Below, piece after piece: positions 32,351 to 41,902 of a stretch of DNA of 64,000 nucleotides (position 1 is the stretch's first letter; the number at the start of each line of letters is the position of its first letter). The notes under the pieces are model-generated. The model worked only from the letters and a program-made list of their open reading frames with translations. It ran no database searches and had not been told where the DNA came from. The stretch is from Hortaea werneckii (Eukaryota > Ascomycota > Dothideomycetes > Mycosphaerellales > Teratosphaeriaceae). Position numbers and translations under genes: made by a program. The stretch is from assembly GCA_037044905.1 (NCBI GenBank), contig JBAOKB010000074.1, positions 434,001 to 498,000 on the forward strand, written 5' to 3'.

Positions 32351-33169
32351 ATGCCGACCATGAAGAGTACCATCCTTCTCCCCGCCACTTTCGCCACCCT
32401 GGCACTGGCCCGTACCGATCTCGTCGGCTGCACTTCCACCGACGTCTCCTCACCCGCCGGCGCATCTTACGCCTGGTACGTCCCGGGAACAGGCGAGCTC
32501 TGCGACCCGCTCGACTGCGGTGGCGGCCGCGCTCCACCCAAGTACGACGTCCCAGGCTGTCCACAGTACACCGGCACCGAATCCTACAGCCCTAGCTATC
32601 TACCCGGCTACGGCAGCGCGACTGCCGCTCCAGCTAGCACTACCGCAGCACCAAGCCGCGCCAGCAGCTCCTCCTCCTTCGACTGGGATAGCCTCATCTC
32701 CGAAGCCGATACCGCCACTTCCTCCTGGGACCTCTACACATCCTGGGACTCCTCTTCCGCACCAGCCACTTCAATCTCCTACAGTTCCGTCACGGGGCTC
32801 GCCTCCCCCGTCGACCTCCCTTCCACAGGCGTCTCAATCTTCACCCACCCGCTCGAGACCCCGTCATCTTCTCTCCCTGCATCGACAGACGACGTCTCCG
32901 TCTTCACGTATCCGCTGCTCTCTTCCTCCGCCACGGGTGCTGCAGCCGCGCCGTCGACTCTTCCCGCCGGCATGAATGGCACAGCGGGTGTAGCAGGCTC
33001 GACTGGCGGGAGCACCGCAAGCAGGAATGCGACCATGCCGAGTGGCACCGCTAGTCCGTCTTCTCCCGCCACCCAGGTCAACGGCGGCGAGAGCGCTAAA
33101 GGGACGATGATGGCGATGAGCGGTGAAGGACTTATTGTCGCTCTTGGGGCACTTGTGGCTTTGTTGTAA
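32351..33169 (+). CDS. Ser/Thr-rich GPI-anchored cell-wall protein (predicted)
   Basis: Single exon, 272 aa; ATG with good context (CACAATGCC). Signal peptide at residues 4-21 (KSTILLPATFATLALA), then a small Cys-containing module: VGCTSTDVSS, GELCDPLDCGGGRAPPKYDVPGCPQYTGTESYSPSYLPG. This CDPLDCGGGRAPPK module recurs in fungal extracellular proteins. The rest is Ser/Thr/Ala-rich with N-glycosylation sites (NGTA, NATM). The tail NGGESAKGTMMAMSGEGLIVALGALVALL has a plausible GPI omega site and a terminal hydrophobic stretch. Wall location is inferred; no enzymatic motif is present. Confidence 0.78.
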   Translation: MPTMKSTILLPATFATLALARTDLVGCTSTDVSSPAGASYAWYVPGTGELCDPLDCGGGRAPPKYDVPGCPQYTGTESYSPSYLPGYGSATAAPASTTAAPSRASSSSSFDWDSLISEADTATSSWDLYTSWDSSSAPATSISYSSVTGLASPVDLPSTGVSIFTHPLETPSSSLPASTDDVSVFTYPLLSSSATGAAAAPSTLPAGMNGTAGVAGSTGGSTASRNATMPSGTASPSSPATQVNGGESAKGTMMAMSGEGLIVALGALVALL

Positions 33170-33329
33170 GGAGTTTAGGAGGTAACTGGGCTGATGCATT
33201 GTTGAAACTCAGGCTTTTCTGAAGGGCTTTACTAAGAAACTGTTCCTGGCAAATTCTAGACGGTTGATAAGCAGGCTCGTGAATAACATGGGATGAGAGC
33301 ATGCCATGAATCCCCAATTCCAGATGTAC

Positions 33330-33410
33330 GAAGGCCAATTTCACATGACATCGTAGGAAGGTGATTTTCATGTGATGTCGTAGGAAGGCCATTTTCACCT
33401 GATATTGTAG
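33330..33410. repeat. Three 27-bp tandem repeats
   Basis: Three consecutive 27-bp units begin GAAGG(CC/TG)A and end TGTCGTAG, ATCGTAG or ATTGTAG, at 33330, 33357 and 33384, with a few substitutions each. They lie downstream of the GPI-protein gene and upstream of the acidic-repeat gene. Confidence 0.8.
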
Positions 33411-33445
33411 ATCACATGCGCAGACCAGCCTGGCTTTGGCCTCTC

Positions 33446-33806
33446 TACTTAAACCTTCCAAACTATACATCCTCCCTCTCTCTCTAACACCAATCCATCA
33501 CCTAGTCCAAGCAAGACGTAGCAGGCTTGGAAACGAGACGGTCCTTCCTGTCGACTCCAGCAACTTCAAGCATTAAGCTCAAACACACACGCCATCACAC
33601 GGTGTAGATCAGCCCCTCAGGCTTCACTTAAACGAATCACTTCAGAACCATCTATCTCCTCCCTCTCGACGATCGATCCATCACCTTTTCCAAGCAAGGC
33701 CGCGCGCGGCTCGGAAAGAAAACTGTCTTTCCTGTCGATCACAGCAACTTCCGACCTTACCCTCAAAGACATACACCATCTCATGGTGTGATTCAGCTTC
33801 TCAAAT
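33446..33806. repeat. Tandem direct duplication of about 180 bp
   Basis: Copy A (about 33446-33626) and copy B (about 33626-33806) share the order TTAAAC, CCTCCCTCTC, ATCCATCACC, TCCAAGCAAG, CTTCCTGTCGA, AGCAACTTC, CTCAAA, ACACCATC-like and GGTGT(A/G) with many substitutions and small indels. Copy B ends about 78 bp before the start codon of the acidic-repeat gene, so both units probably sit in its promoter or 5' leader. Confidence 0.7.
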
Positions 33807-33883
33807 CTCCAGAACGACAATTCCAATTCGATCGTCAGCATGTCCTGTTTGACCGCTTCCGACTAGAAAAGAAGATTGAAACA

Positions 33884-34486
33884 ATGTCAGACAGCAACGG
33901 CATCAAGGACAAGAATCTGTCCACCCATCCACTACTCGAAGATTATCATCCCGAGCCAATCATCGTGCCGAGAGCTGAAGTCTTGAGAAAAGAGCCAGAC
34001 GAGGATCAGCAAATGGCAGCACCGCTCGTTCGATGCGGCGTGTTGAAGGAAAATCCCTCCGCCGTCGTGTACATGAGAGTTCAGGAGGGCTCAACTGCTG
34101 GAGTCAACGACACTGTTCAATTCGTCCTGGCGGAGCCCACCAAAGAGGAGATCAAGTTCGACGAGCATCTCGCTTTCGACGAGAAGTGGACCGGCGAAGT
34201 CGGGCAATGGAGGGGCTGCGCCGATACCATTGATCAACAGCTGGATGCCTGGAAGCAGTATCTCGTCAAGGTGATTAAGAAGAACTCCCCTGAGTCAGGT
34301 GAGATCGTCGGGACGCGTCAGAACCCCAGGGAAGAGAGTTCGCCTGCTGAGGGTGAGGAACCAACTTCGGAAGACATCGAAAGCGAAGAAGGAGGAGGAA
34401 CAGAAGGTGAAGAAGATGATGACATTGAAGAATCTGAAAATCGTTTCTATGATTTCAACAACAATGACGGAGACGATGGAGACAAT

Positions 34487-34519
<33 letters not shown>

Positions 34520-35110
34520 GATGACGACGATGGCGACGATGACGACGATGGCGACGATGGAGAAGACGAAGAGGAAGATGAGGAGTCGGCAGAAGAGAAA
34601 AAGAATGCCGCTCGGGTTCGAGCACACTTCGCTCACATCTACCCGGACTTGAAGACCAAAAGAGATGCATGGAATGCCTTTGATATGGACACAGCCGACC
34701 CGCCCTTTGACACAGAAGACGACGACATCCTCACCAGGATCTCCCAATGCTACGTCGCTGTCGTTCCTGTGGTCCGTGACTTACCGGAGCCTCCAATTTC
34801 AATGCTACGCCAAGCTCTCCAGGAAGTTCGTGCTCGTGCTGCGCCGCAAGTGACCCAGACCAAGACATATATGACATGGGAAGGCAGCCAAGTGCTCGGC
34901 TCGGCTCCAGAAAACGTATATCACTGGGGCTCGTACGAAGAGACGATTGGGAAAGTGGAAAGAATGACGCCCTTGAAGCGCTGTCTCGGATTCGACATCC
35001 CCGACATCCCCGACATCGAAGAGACCCCAGGGTACGAAGAGTACAAAGAAGTCATTCGACGCGTCATGAGGCAGATCAACGGACCGAAACCCAGCAAGGG
35101 CTACACCTAG
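33884..35110 (+). CDS. Hypothetical protein with Asp/Gly minisatellite-encoded acidic tract
   Basis: Not recognised. Single exon, 408 aa; ATG at 33884 (ACAATGTCA). The N-terminal third has no motif known to me. The middle is very acidic and contains a Gly-Asp-Asp repeat coded by 9-bp units (GGCGACGAT) at about 34467-34562, flanked by Glu-rich stretches. The C-terminal third (HIYPDLKTKRDAWNAFDMD to RRVMRQINGPKPSKGYT) looks globular and contains a short IPDIPDIEET repeat. No signal peptide or membrane segment. It could be a nuclear acidic protein or histone-binding type; this is only composition-based. It opens the accessory stretch that follows. Confidence 0.65.
34467..34562. repeat. 9-bp coding minisatellite (GGCGACGAT)n
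   Basis: About ten nearly perfect 9-bp units coding Gly-Asp-Asp or Asp-Asp-Asp inside the acidic-repeat gene. The repeat length keeps the frame, so unit number can change without breaking the protein. The antisense strand shows a long Val/Ile/Ala frame that is only a mirror of this repeat. Confidence 0.85.
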
Positions 35111-35876
35111 TGCATGACAGTCGACAGGATCAAACCGGAAAAAGGCGAGTCAGGTATATCTAGGTTGGACATCATATTACATGGCGGACTTCGGGTGAGG
35201 TTTATGAGCTTTCTTTCGGCATACTCTTCCCCCATTTCTACTTTATTCAAATATAGTGTACGACTATCAGTAGAATCATGCGAAGTCATGCTGTCCAAAC
35301 AACGCACAAGTTCTTTTTTTTTTTTTTTTTAAAAAAAAAAAAAGGATCCTCAACACACATAGGATGTAAGTCTTTTTCCCCGAGTCGTCTGCCCTCCTAG
35401 TTCTTCAAATTTTATCATTCATCGCCATGTCAGTCAAGGCGAACTCCAGTCCAATCGAAAAGACGTTACATGAGAGGTTGGCAAGTGATCCTTGACCTTT
35501 CGATGCTTATCTATACAGCACAAAACGGATACCGAGTAGAATGCTCGAGACAAGTGCAGTCAGCAAGCCGACATTGCCTGTTCGGCGGGTGGTGGTATAT
35601 TCTCGTCGCAAAACTGCTGAGTATATAGTTCGTGGTTCACATGCTGATCACATGCTCACAGACCTTGCAGCGACCATCCTACAATTTCTGCGTAGATAAC
35701 GGCTCACTTCATCGCGCACATGTGTGTGCAAGACTAGCTAACTCATTCAACACACAATTCAGACTCCACTGACACACGTCTGCGTTGATCCGGAAAACAC
35801 CACAACCAGGACGTGCAATCGGATACACCAACCAATTCAACTACATAGCGAACAACGTCCTGAGTTCTCGCTCAAG
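35111..35876. other. Intergenic region with abutting T and A runs
   Basis: About 770 bp. A run of 17 T (35314-35330) is followed directly by 13 A (35331-35343), a near-palindromic homopolymer junction. The remainder contains no recognised gene and includes the promoter of the first NADAR gene. Confidence 0.55.
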
Positions 35877-37019
35877 ATGGACACCCTTCGTGAATTGAGG
35901 CCAATGAATCCGCCGACAGCAGAAGAGCTTGCTGGTCCACGGTTCACTCGATATTTCCATGGCGCCGAGCGACTTTGTAACTTCCCACCTCCGACAGGAC
36001 CATCTATATACTTCTATAGAGGCAACATTGGCAAGTCAGGCGCGCAAGCCGTCTTAAGCAACTTCCACTTGTGTGGATTCTATGATCAGCCATCAGACGT
36101 CTACTACAATAGCACAGAGGCTCAACCATCAGGCCTTTACTACAATAGCTCAGAGGCTCGGTACCAAGATGGGAAGGCATACTTTATTGAGAAGCATGCG
36201 TGTAAGCGCCGTTACCAGCACAATCGGAACACAGGAGGTCTTCCTGATAGCCTCGATTCGACCAACGTACGTCAATTCGTCTTCTCGCAGACCGCACCAT
36301 CAATGCAGAAAACGGCGACTGGCGACTTCTCGGGTGAAAGCTTCGAAGCAGAATGGAACGAAAGACAACTGGAGGTCCTGCTCAGAGCGAATCGGCTAAA
36401 GTACTTTCAGTGTCCAGAAGAGCGCAAGTACCTACTGGGCACTGGCACCCGTGAGCTCGTGAAGGCGTCCCCGTCGGACGCTCAATGCGGTATCGGATAC
36501 AGTGCTGAAAAGGCCGAAGAGAACCGACACAAATGGGGCAACAACAAGCATGGCATCGCACTCATGCAAGTCCGACATGAGCTACGAGAGATCTTAGCAG
36601 ACCACCCTACTTATTTCGATGAGCTGGACCGTCGGCCTTTCGTGTATCGTCTCGACTTCAAGAAACCATCTGCTGCCTTCCGTGAAGGAGCTTTCGATGT
36701 TCCGGGAATGCTGCCTTGCCAGCAGCAGCACTTGCAAGCGGTTGCAGACATCCACAGGAAGAAAGCACGTCAGGTCGAGGAGCGTCAAAGGTCCGGCAGC
36801 GTTGTGGAAGTTCAGCATCGCGATGACAATAAGGGCCAAGAAGACGACCATCCAGAGATCGCGGTTCGGGCGCGACCATCTTTCTTGTCTCGATTCGGTT
36901 TCGATGTCATCAACGGATCTAGCGGCCTCACCCCAGAGGAGGAGGACAGGGCGATCTGGAATCTGCAAAATGTCGTGGAAAAATATGAAAGGACCCTTTT
37001 TCGAGATAGACTAGCATGA
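35877..37019 (+). CDS. NADAR (YbiA/DUF1768-like) domain protein, copy 1
   Basis: NADAR proteins are N-glycosidase-like enzymes acting on ADP-ribose-type or riboflavin-pathway intermediates. Single exon, 380 aa. Seen: VLSNFHLCGFY (family SNF motif), YYNSSEARYQDGKA (family SxExxxQxxK region), W in EAEWNERQLEVLLRANRLKYF, PEERKYLLGTGTRELVKASPSD, CGIGY, KWGNNKHGIALMQVRHELR. Most YbiA-like proteins have WG where this has CG. A 12-residue tandem duplication (QPSDVYYNSTEA / QPSGLYYNSSEA) precedes the E-motif. C-terminal 100 residues are charged and unassigned. Paralogue at 45192-46625. Substrate unknown; family assignment from motif order, fairly secure. Confidence 0.78.
   Translation: MDTLRELRPMNPPTAEELAGPRFTRYFHGAERLCNFPPPTGPSIYFYRGNIGKSGAQAVLSNFHLCGFYDQPSDVYYNSTEAQPSGLYYNSSEARYQDGKAYFIEKHACKRRYQHNRNTGGLPDSLDSTNVRQFVFSQTAPSMQKTATGDFSGESFEAEWNERQLEVLLRANRLKYFQCPEERKYLLGTGTRELVKASPSDAQCGIGYSAEKAEENRHKWGNNKHGIALMQVRHELREILADHPTYFDELDRRPFVYRLDFKKPSAAFREGAFDVPGMLPCQQQHLQAVADIHRKKARQVEERQRSGSVVEVQHRDDNKGQEDDHPEIAVRARPSFLSRFGFDVINGSSGLTPEEEDRAIWNLQNVVEKYERTLFRDRLA
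36087..36158 (+). repeat. In-frame 36-bp tandem duplication inside NADAR copy 1
   Basis: Two adjacent 36-bp units code QPSDVYYNSTEA and QPSGLYYNSSEA. The repeated unit carries the SxEA signature preceding the NADAR Gln/Lys motif. Frame is kept. Confidence 0.9.
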
Positions 37020-38124
37020 GTTCGATAAGCACCAGGTCGGGTGGAAATTGAGATCGCGACTTCAAGGGTGAGGGTGTTGCAGGTCGGCGTTCCCGGAAAG
37101 AGTCTTAGCGATCTGACTAAACATGCAGTCTGATCTCGATTTCCGAGCAGAAGATGACTACTATGTATTAGATAGCCTTCTTCATCAATGACATTCGTAT
37201 CATTAGCTCATGTACCAATCCCGAAGTCTGCTTGATTCCGCAATGTAACAGAGTGGAAGGTAGATTCGTACACCCGAGCTCTGAACCAAAAGAGAGAAAA
37301 AGGAAGGAGAGAGCCGCTTATTTTTTCAGGCTGATAGACATATACCATAACCCAAATCGGATCATTATGTCACTGGCATCTTGAGCTAGGAATTCACGGG
37401 ATCAAGACTTCAGGTTGCTTTGGTGTGTTTCTCAAGAGCTAGTCAAAGTCCAGACCTCAGGGTCCCTCGGAGTAAATGCAACATCCCTTCTGAGATCAGA
37501 ACATCAAAATAGACCGTGAAGATCAGTGGTCCCACCAAACTAGCCTGAAAACCATGTCGCCCTCGATCTGCCATACAAGTTTTAGTCACGACTTCGCGGT
37601 TGACCTCAGACATTGAAAGTGGCTTTCACATTCAATATTTCACAATTGACTTCAGTCTCATGTACAGGCCTTCGGAAGTCACGACCTCAGGGTAACTGGA
37701 TCGCACTTGACAGGATTGCACTCGATCAGGAAAAACTTGCACCTTGAATTCAGAGTCACATTATGCCCTGCATGGAACGTTATATGTAATCTCTGAAGTT
37801 GGCCCGGGCTAAGTGTCTGAAGTCTACATGTCTTGGTGATTCGAGATTTTGGGACGAGTGTGTGAAAATGAACTAGCTCTTGCTAACCGAGCCTCTATCA
37901 AGTTGTGAGAGGTCAAGTCTGAGCAACTACCTAACCGGCATGACACGCTGCTCACTTCCCACGTCTTGGACCTTGAACTTGACTTCCGCAATCCAAGCCT
38001 GCAGCAGCCATCGGGATTATGTCAGTCTTATGTTTGAGAGCTACGCTTTCCAAAAGCCCCTGAAGTCCATTCAATCTAAGCTGAATCCCATTCTTGTTGA
38101 TGCTTGGCAATCAGAGCATTCAGC
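37020..38124. other. Intergenic region
   Basis: About 1.1 kb without a recognised gene. Short words such as GACCTCAGGGT, GACTTCA and GAAGTC recur loosely across 37400-37900. The frame at 37880-38350 lies largely opposite the SNF2 fragment and is not called. Confidence 0.4.
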
Positions 38125-39393
38125 TTATGCTGACCTTTGTCGAGCTTTACCAGAAGTCAGCATTTTTCGTCGAAGAGAGAACATGGACAGAGAACATACC
38201 TTGTTCACGAAAGTCTGCAATTTCCACCTCCTGAAGTTGCGGGAACCCCTTCTCAAACGGATCTCGTCATTGACTCCATTGACGCTCTTGCGTTTGAAGT
38301 CTCCATTGTCCATCAAACGCATCTCCATTGAGTTGAGACAAGCGAAGTAATGGACAGTGACTTGATTCCGATTGGTAAGACAACAGGCTCTATCCTTGCA
38401 TTGGTCCATCATGAATGGATTCAAGAAAGGCGCAATGAAGACGACGGTAGTCGTGTGAGGCAGGTTCGGGCCTTCTGCGCAGCTTTTCTTCGTAGCAAGG
38501 AGGACAGTTCTCTTTGATGGTTCGACCCAGGGCTTACTGAAGTCTTTTCCGACCTCTTCATACTCTTCAATAGCTTGCCTTCGCTCGTCGGTAGTGCAGC
38601 TGCCATCGTAGCGCAGGGGTTGAATTCCGAGCTCGTCTTCCAAGGCGACGGCCAGGAGGTCGAGTTGAGACAGGAACTCCGCAAAGACTATGGTCTTTCC
38701 GTTGGCCAGATGCGTCTTTTTGGAGACCTTGTCGGTGATTTGGGATACCTTGATGCTTGTGTCTTCGTGCGCCTGACGAATGACTTCCACAATGGGCCCA
38801 ATCTTATCAGACATATAGCCATCACGTTTCGACCTGAGGTGCTTCCGAAAATGGTTTCGCCTCTCTTGGTGGTTCCTCAAATAGTTTGCCCTCCGATCTT
38901 CGTTATTGGCATCGCCCGCAGTCTGTTCTTCTGCCTGGTAGTCTTCGAAGATAGCTCCCCTTGTTGATTGAATCTCATTCGTTACACCGTCCGAATCCCG
39001 CCACGATTTCTCAGCCGCCATCTGAGCTCTGTCATACTCTTCTGCGCTGACCCAAATGCTCTCGCCGTACTTGGCATGGGCTACGAGGTCAGGGTGGACG
39101 CAATGCATGCGAGCTTCGAACATCTGGCGAAATACCACCGGAGGTTTACGTTCACGAGCGCCACTGCTGGACTTCTCGTTTTCGTCTTCGTCTGAGCCTG
39201 CCTTCCTTTTCTGGTGTGCTTTGGCTTGCTGACTCGCCTTTCGCCTTTCAATCGTCAATGGATCCCAGAGAGCTTTCGTTGGCTCTTGCGTCTCCTGAAT
39301 CTCGTCGCAAAGCTCGATGGCATGTTCGTGCTCGATCGGAGGATGCATAGACGACATCGGGCGTTCTTCAGAGTAATCCTGGTGAAGTTCCAT
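38125..39393 (-). CDS. Orphan SNF2-type helicase C-terminal lobe, degenerate
   Basis: Single frame, 422 aa from ATG 39393. The N-terminal half is charged and lacks the ATPase lobe (no Walker A, no DEAH). The C-terminal half matches a SNF2/Rad5-like helicase C domain: KTIVFAEFLSQLDLLAVALEDELG, LRYDGSCTTDERRQAIEEYEE, VLLATKKSCAEGPNLPHTTTVVFIAPFLNPFMMDQCKDRACCLTNRNQVTVHYF (described in parts). Motif VI, normally DRAYRxxQ, reads DRACCLTN, so the arginine finger is lost. Either a decayed copy from an expanded SNF2 family or a non-catalytic derivative. Upstream sequence does not supply the missing lobe. Confidence 0.7.
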   Translation of the reverse strand: MELHQDYSEERPMSSMHPPIEHEHAIELCDEIQETQEPTKALWDPLTIERRKASQQAKAHQKRKAGSDEDENEKSSSGARERKPPVVFRQMFEARMHCVHPDLVAHAKYGESIWVSAEEYDRAQMAAEKSWRDSDGVTNEIQSTRGAIFEDYQAEEQTAGDANNEDRRANYLRNHQERRNHFRKHLRSKRDGYMSDKIGPIVEVIRQAHEDTSIKVSQITDKVSKKTHLANGKTIVFAEFLSQLDLLAVALEDELGIQPLRYDGSCTTDERRQAIEEYEEVGKDFSKPWVEPSKRTVLLATKKSCAEGPNLPHTTTVVFIAPFLNPFMMDQCKDRACCLTNRNQVTVHYFACLNSMEMRLMDNGDFKRKSVNGVNDEIRLRRGSRNFRRWKLQTFVNKVCSLSMFSLRRKMLTSGKARQRSA

Positions 39394-40963
39394 GATGCTG
39401 GAAGGTGGTCGTAGCTGAGCCCTAGATTGACTCCGGTAGGGTAAATGTAGTGATTGGGTAGAGGTGAAAGAGATTGCAGAAATATATGTAGGTGACAAGA
39501 AACGCTAGCCTAGATCAGTCTTCACATGCTTCGAAGTCGAATACTTTACTCACGTGTGTTATGTATCACATGCTTCAAGTGCACAGCGACGTACTTCGGA
39601 ACTCGCATCCACGTCTATCGGGACAGTGACCTGATTTCAACTTACGCTCTATTCAACGCCAAAGCCTCAGTTCACCTGGACCGCGAAATTATCTATATCG
39701 TCACGATCTGAGTTCGCCTGTTGCATATCAATCATTACGATGAATCTGGAAGTCATCTTTTCAGACCCCAAAGTCGCCCCTCCTAATTTGCTCCTCTGAT
39801 GCCCGGAAGTCGACGTCTGAGTATTGCCAGCCGCTTATCGTAAGGTCGCCATTTAGATCTTGAAGTCGCCATCTGGACCCTGCTTCTCTGGTATCCCGAG
39901 GTTCAGATCTAGGCATTGCTAACTGCGCATCATGAAGTCGCAGTTTGAAGTCCAGTCATTGCCATGTACGCCGAACTCGCCTTTCTCTTCTTGAAGATGC
40001 CTTCAAATCATGGAAGTCGCCATCTTTTCACCCTCCTTTTACCCTCCCTTTTCCTGTAAGCCGAATGCTAATGCAAAGATCGCCTAATAACACGAATTCG
40101 CCTTTGCCGCCTTCGCTGACACACCAAAGTCGTATTCTTGGGCTGGATCCATCTCGTGGTTGTAGAGCAAATTCGTCGAAGGCTCATGTGTTTGGCCAAA
40201 CAGATATCAAGGGGCGTGAGGGCTCGGTCCACGCTTGAATCAGTCCAGTACTTCAGCAGACGGCATTACTGGAGCCGAATATAAGGTTGCGGAGCTGTCG
40301 GAAAACATAAAGCTTCTCTAACAATGAAATGAGAGTTTCACGGATTCGATCAACAGCATCGGCTCATGGAGAGACAGCGGTACATTGAGGACGGAGTCAG
40401 TTGGTTCAAAAACCGTATTCGAGATTGCAAGCAACAGGTCAGTCATGGTCAGAGACAAGCTAATTCCCGAGATGTACATGCAAGTAAAAGATACCTAGGA
40501 CGGATATTGTGTAAAATCAACATGTATTTTTTATTGCTTGGAAAATCACGATTGCCTTGAACTCGGGAACTTCGATCGTTACCGAAGTGACCCCCGTCCA
40601 TTGCTACCTGATCTGTGTAGATACATCTGAGGTCCCTAATATTCTCATCCCAACTCTAAAGCTTCTTACAGTTGACTTCACTGTTCGAGGACTGGAATCG
40701 AGGTACATAGCACTTGAGTTCTCATTGAGCGACTAGCGTATCACACTAGATACTTTGGCCGAGTTCTCATCAAGCCATTGGCATACAAACTAGCTATTTG
40801 GTGACCCGAACTCAAGATTGTCCTCAAGGGGGTGGACTCGACACAGGTCGAGTCCACCCCCTTAAAGCTACCTTCAGCCAGTCTCACATTTTCTTGCCTC
40901 ATCGATTCGGACTTCGGTTGCCATACAGCTTCTCTTACGCCAGCCACGGTCCGGCATGTAGAC
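39394..40963. other. Intergenic region with dispersed GAAGTCGCCAT words and a hairpin
   Basis: About 1.6 kb. Between 39720 and 40040 the word (G)AAGTCGCC(AT) recurs at irregular spacing, suggesting a decayed repeat or a relic. A perfect hairpin lies at 40826-40863 (listed separately). No coding region is recognised. Confidence 0.45.
40826..40863. repeat. Perfect 17-bp inverted repeat with 4-nt loop
   Basis: The arm AAGGGGGTGGACTCGAC (40826-40842) is followed by the loop ACAG and the exact reverse complement GTCGAGTCCACCCCCTT (40847-40863). No adjacent T run or gene end explains it as a simple terminator. It lies about 100 bp beyond the stop of the Cys-motif gene. Confidence 0.9.
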
Positions 40964-41902
40964 CTACAGGTGTCCTTGCCGCCATTCTCGGTATCTTGTC
41001 AGCGTTCTCTTGCCATTGTCTACAGGCAAAACCCAGCTTGTCGGGTTATGAAGAGCTGCGCCGCCCCGGAACTGGCTCGCTAGCGGTCGAACTCGCAGAC
41101 ACAGCTTGCCCTGGTCGTCTTTGTCAACCCCCAGACAGACATTCCTTGTATTGCTGCATGTCTGACACGCTGCTGATTGCTGTGCAGTGGGATGCCACTT
41201 CGAGCGTCGACCCAGACAAGCTGATCGTACACAAGTGGATCGGGCTGAGAACCAAGAGAAGTCGTTGCTTTTCGCCGCCGCATTCCCGACAACTTGGAGC
41301 GCGAGACGGCGCACGACCTCTGGGAGTTGATCGAGGTCCAGCGTGACTTCAACGTTGTCTTTCAAATCCACCCCTTTTATGCTCGTGATTCCGACTTCAC
41401 TGGTGAAAGTGATGAGTTCAGAGATTGTATCCTCCGTGTCGGAATGATCGTACTCTGAGCCGAGTGTACTCCCCTCTGAGCTGGAATCAAGAACAATGAT
41501 GGGCATAGTTGCAGCTCCAGCGGCATTTGGCGAAGTCAGGTCTGCCTTGCTCGGGCCCATCTCCGACCTCATATTAGGGTTGCTGGAAGCAGGAGGTGGA
41601 ATACCGCTGCTTGTCATGGTGCGAAGTGATGTCCCTCTTGATACTCTTTCTGGTGACATTTATCAGGCGAGGTCGCATGTCGATCATGATTTGGCTGCTC
41701 CGCCTAGCAATGTAAGCTCAAGGATGAAGCGCAAGTTTGAATGCACTGGACTCACCTGCGTTGGTCTCCTGTTCTGCGCGCGTGATTGGCTTTCAGCAAG
41801 GTCAATGATACTGTCGTTGAGCTTCGTTACAGCTGCAACGGTCTTCTCGAGAAGCTCATAGAGCCGGTTTTGGCCTTCGCTGGGAGCCGTATCGCTTGCC
41901 AT
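40964..41902 (-). CDS. Hypothetical protein with CxxC...C cysteine motif and N-terminal helix
   Basis: Three-exon model: 41902-41756, 41703-41645, 41582-40964, with introns 41704-41755 (GTGAGT, CTTAC branch, TAG) and 41583-41644 (GTATCA, CAG); all phases close, giving 274 aa. N-terminus is a helix (LYELLEKTVAAVTKLNDSIIDLAE). The C-terminal part has LGRRSKWHPTAQQSAACQTCSNTRNVCLGVD, a small Cys-motif seen in many Dothideomycete hypothetical proteins and reminiscent of a zinc-binding or fungal-type DNA-binding knuckle. No function known. The second intron is the weakest point: without it the frame would be broken. Confidence 0.6.

Noticed and set aside
33330..33410. Possible CRISPR-like array
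   Set aside because: The 27-bp units are directly adjacent with no spacers, in a eukaryotic genome; this is an ordinary tandem repeat.
34295..34747. Minus-strand frame rich in Val/Ile/Ala that looks like a membrane protein
   Set aside because: It is the mirror of the Gly-Asp-Asp minisatellite on the plus strand.
37880..38350. Plus-strand frame of 156 codons
   Set aside because: Its second half overlaps the SNF2 fragment in antisense and it carries no motif.
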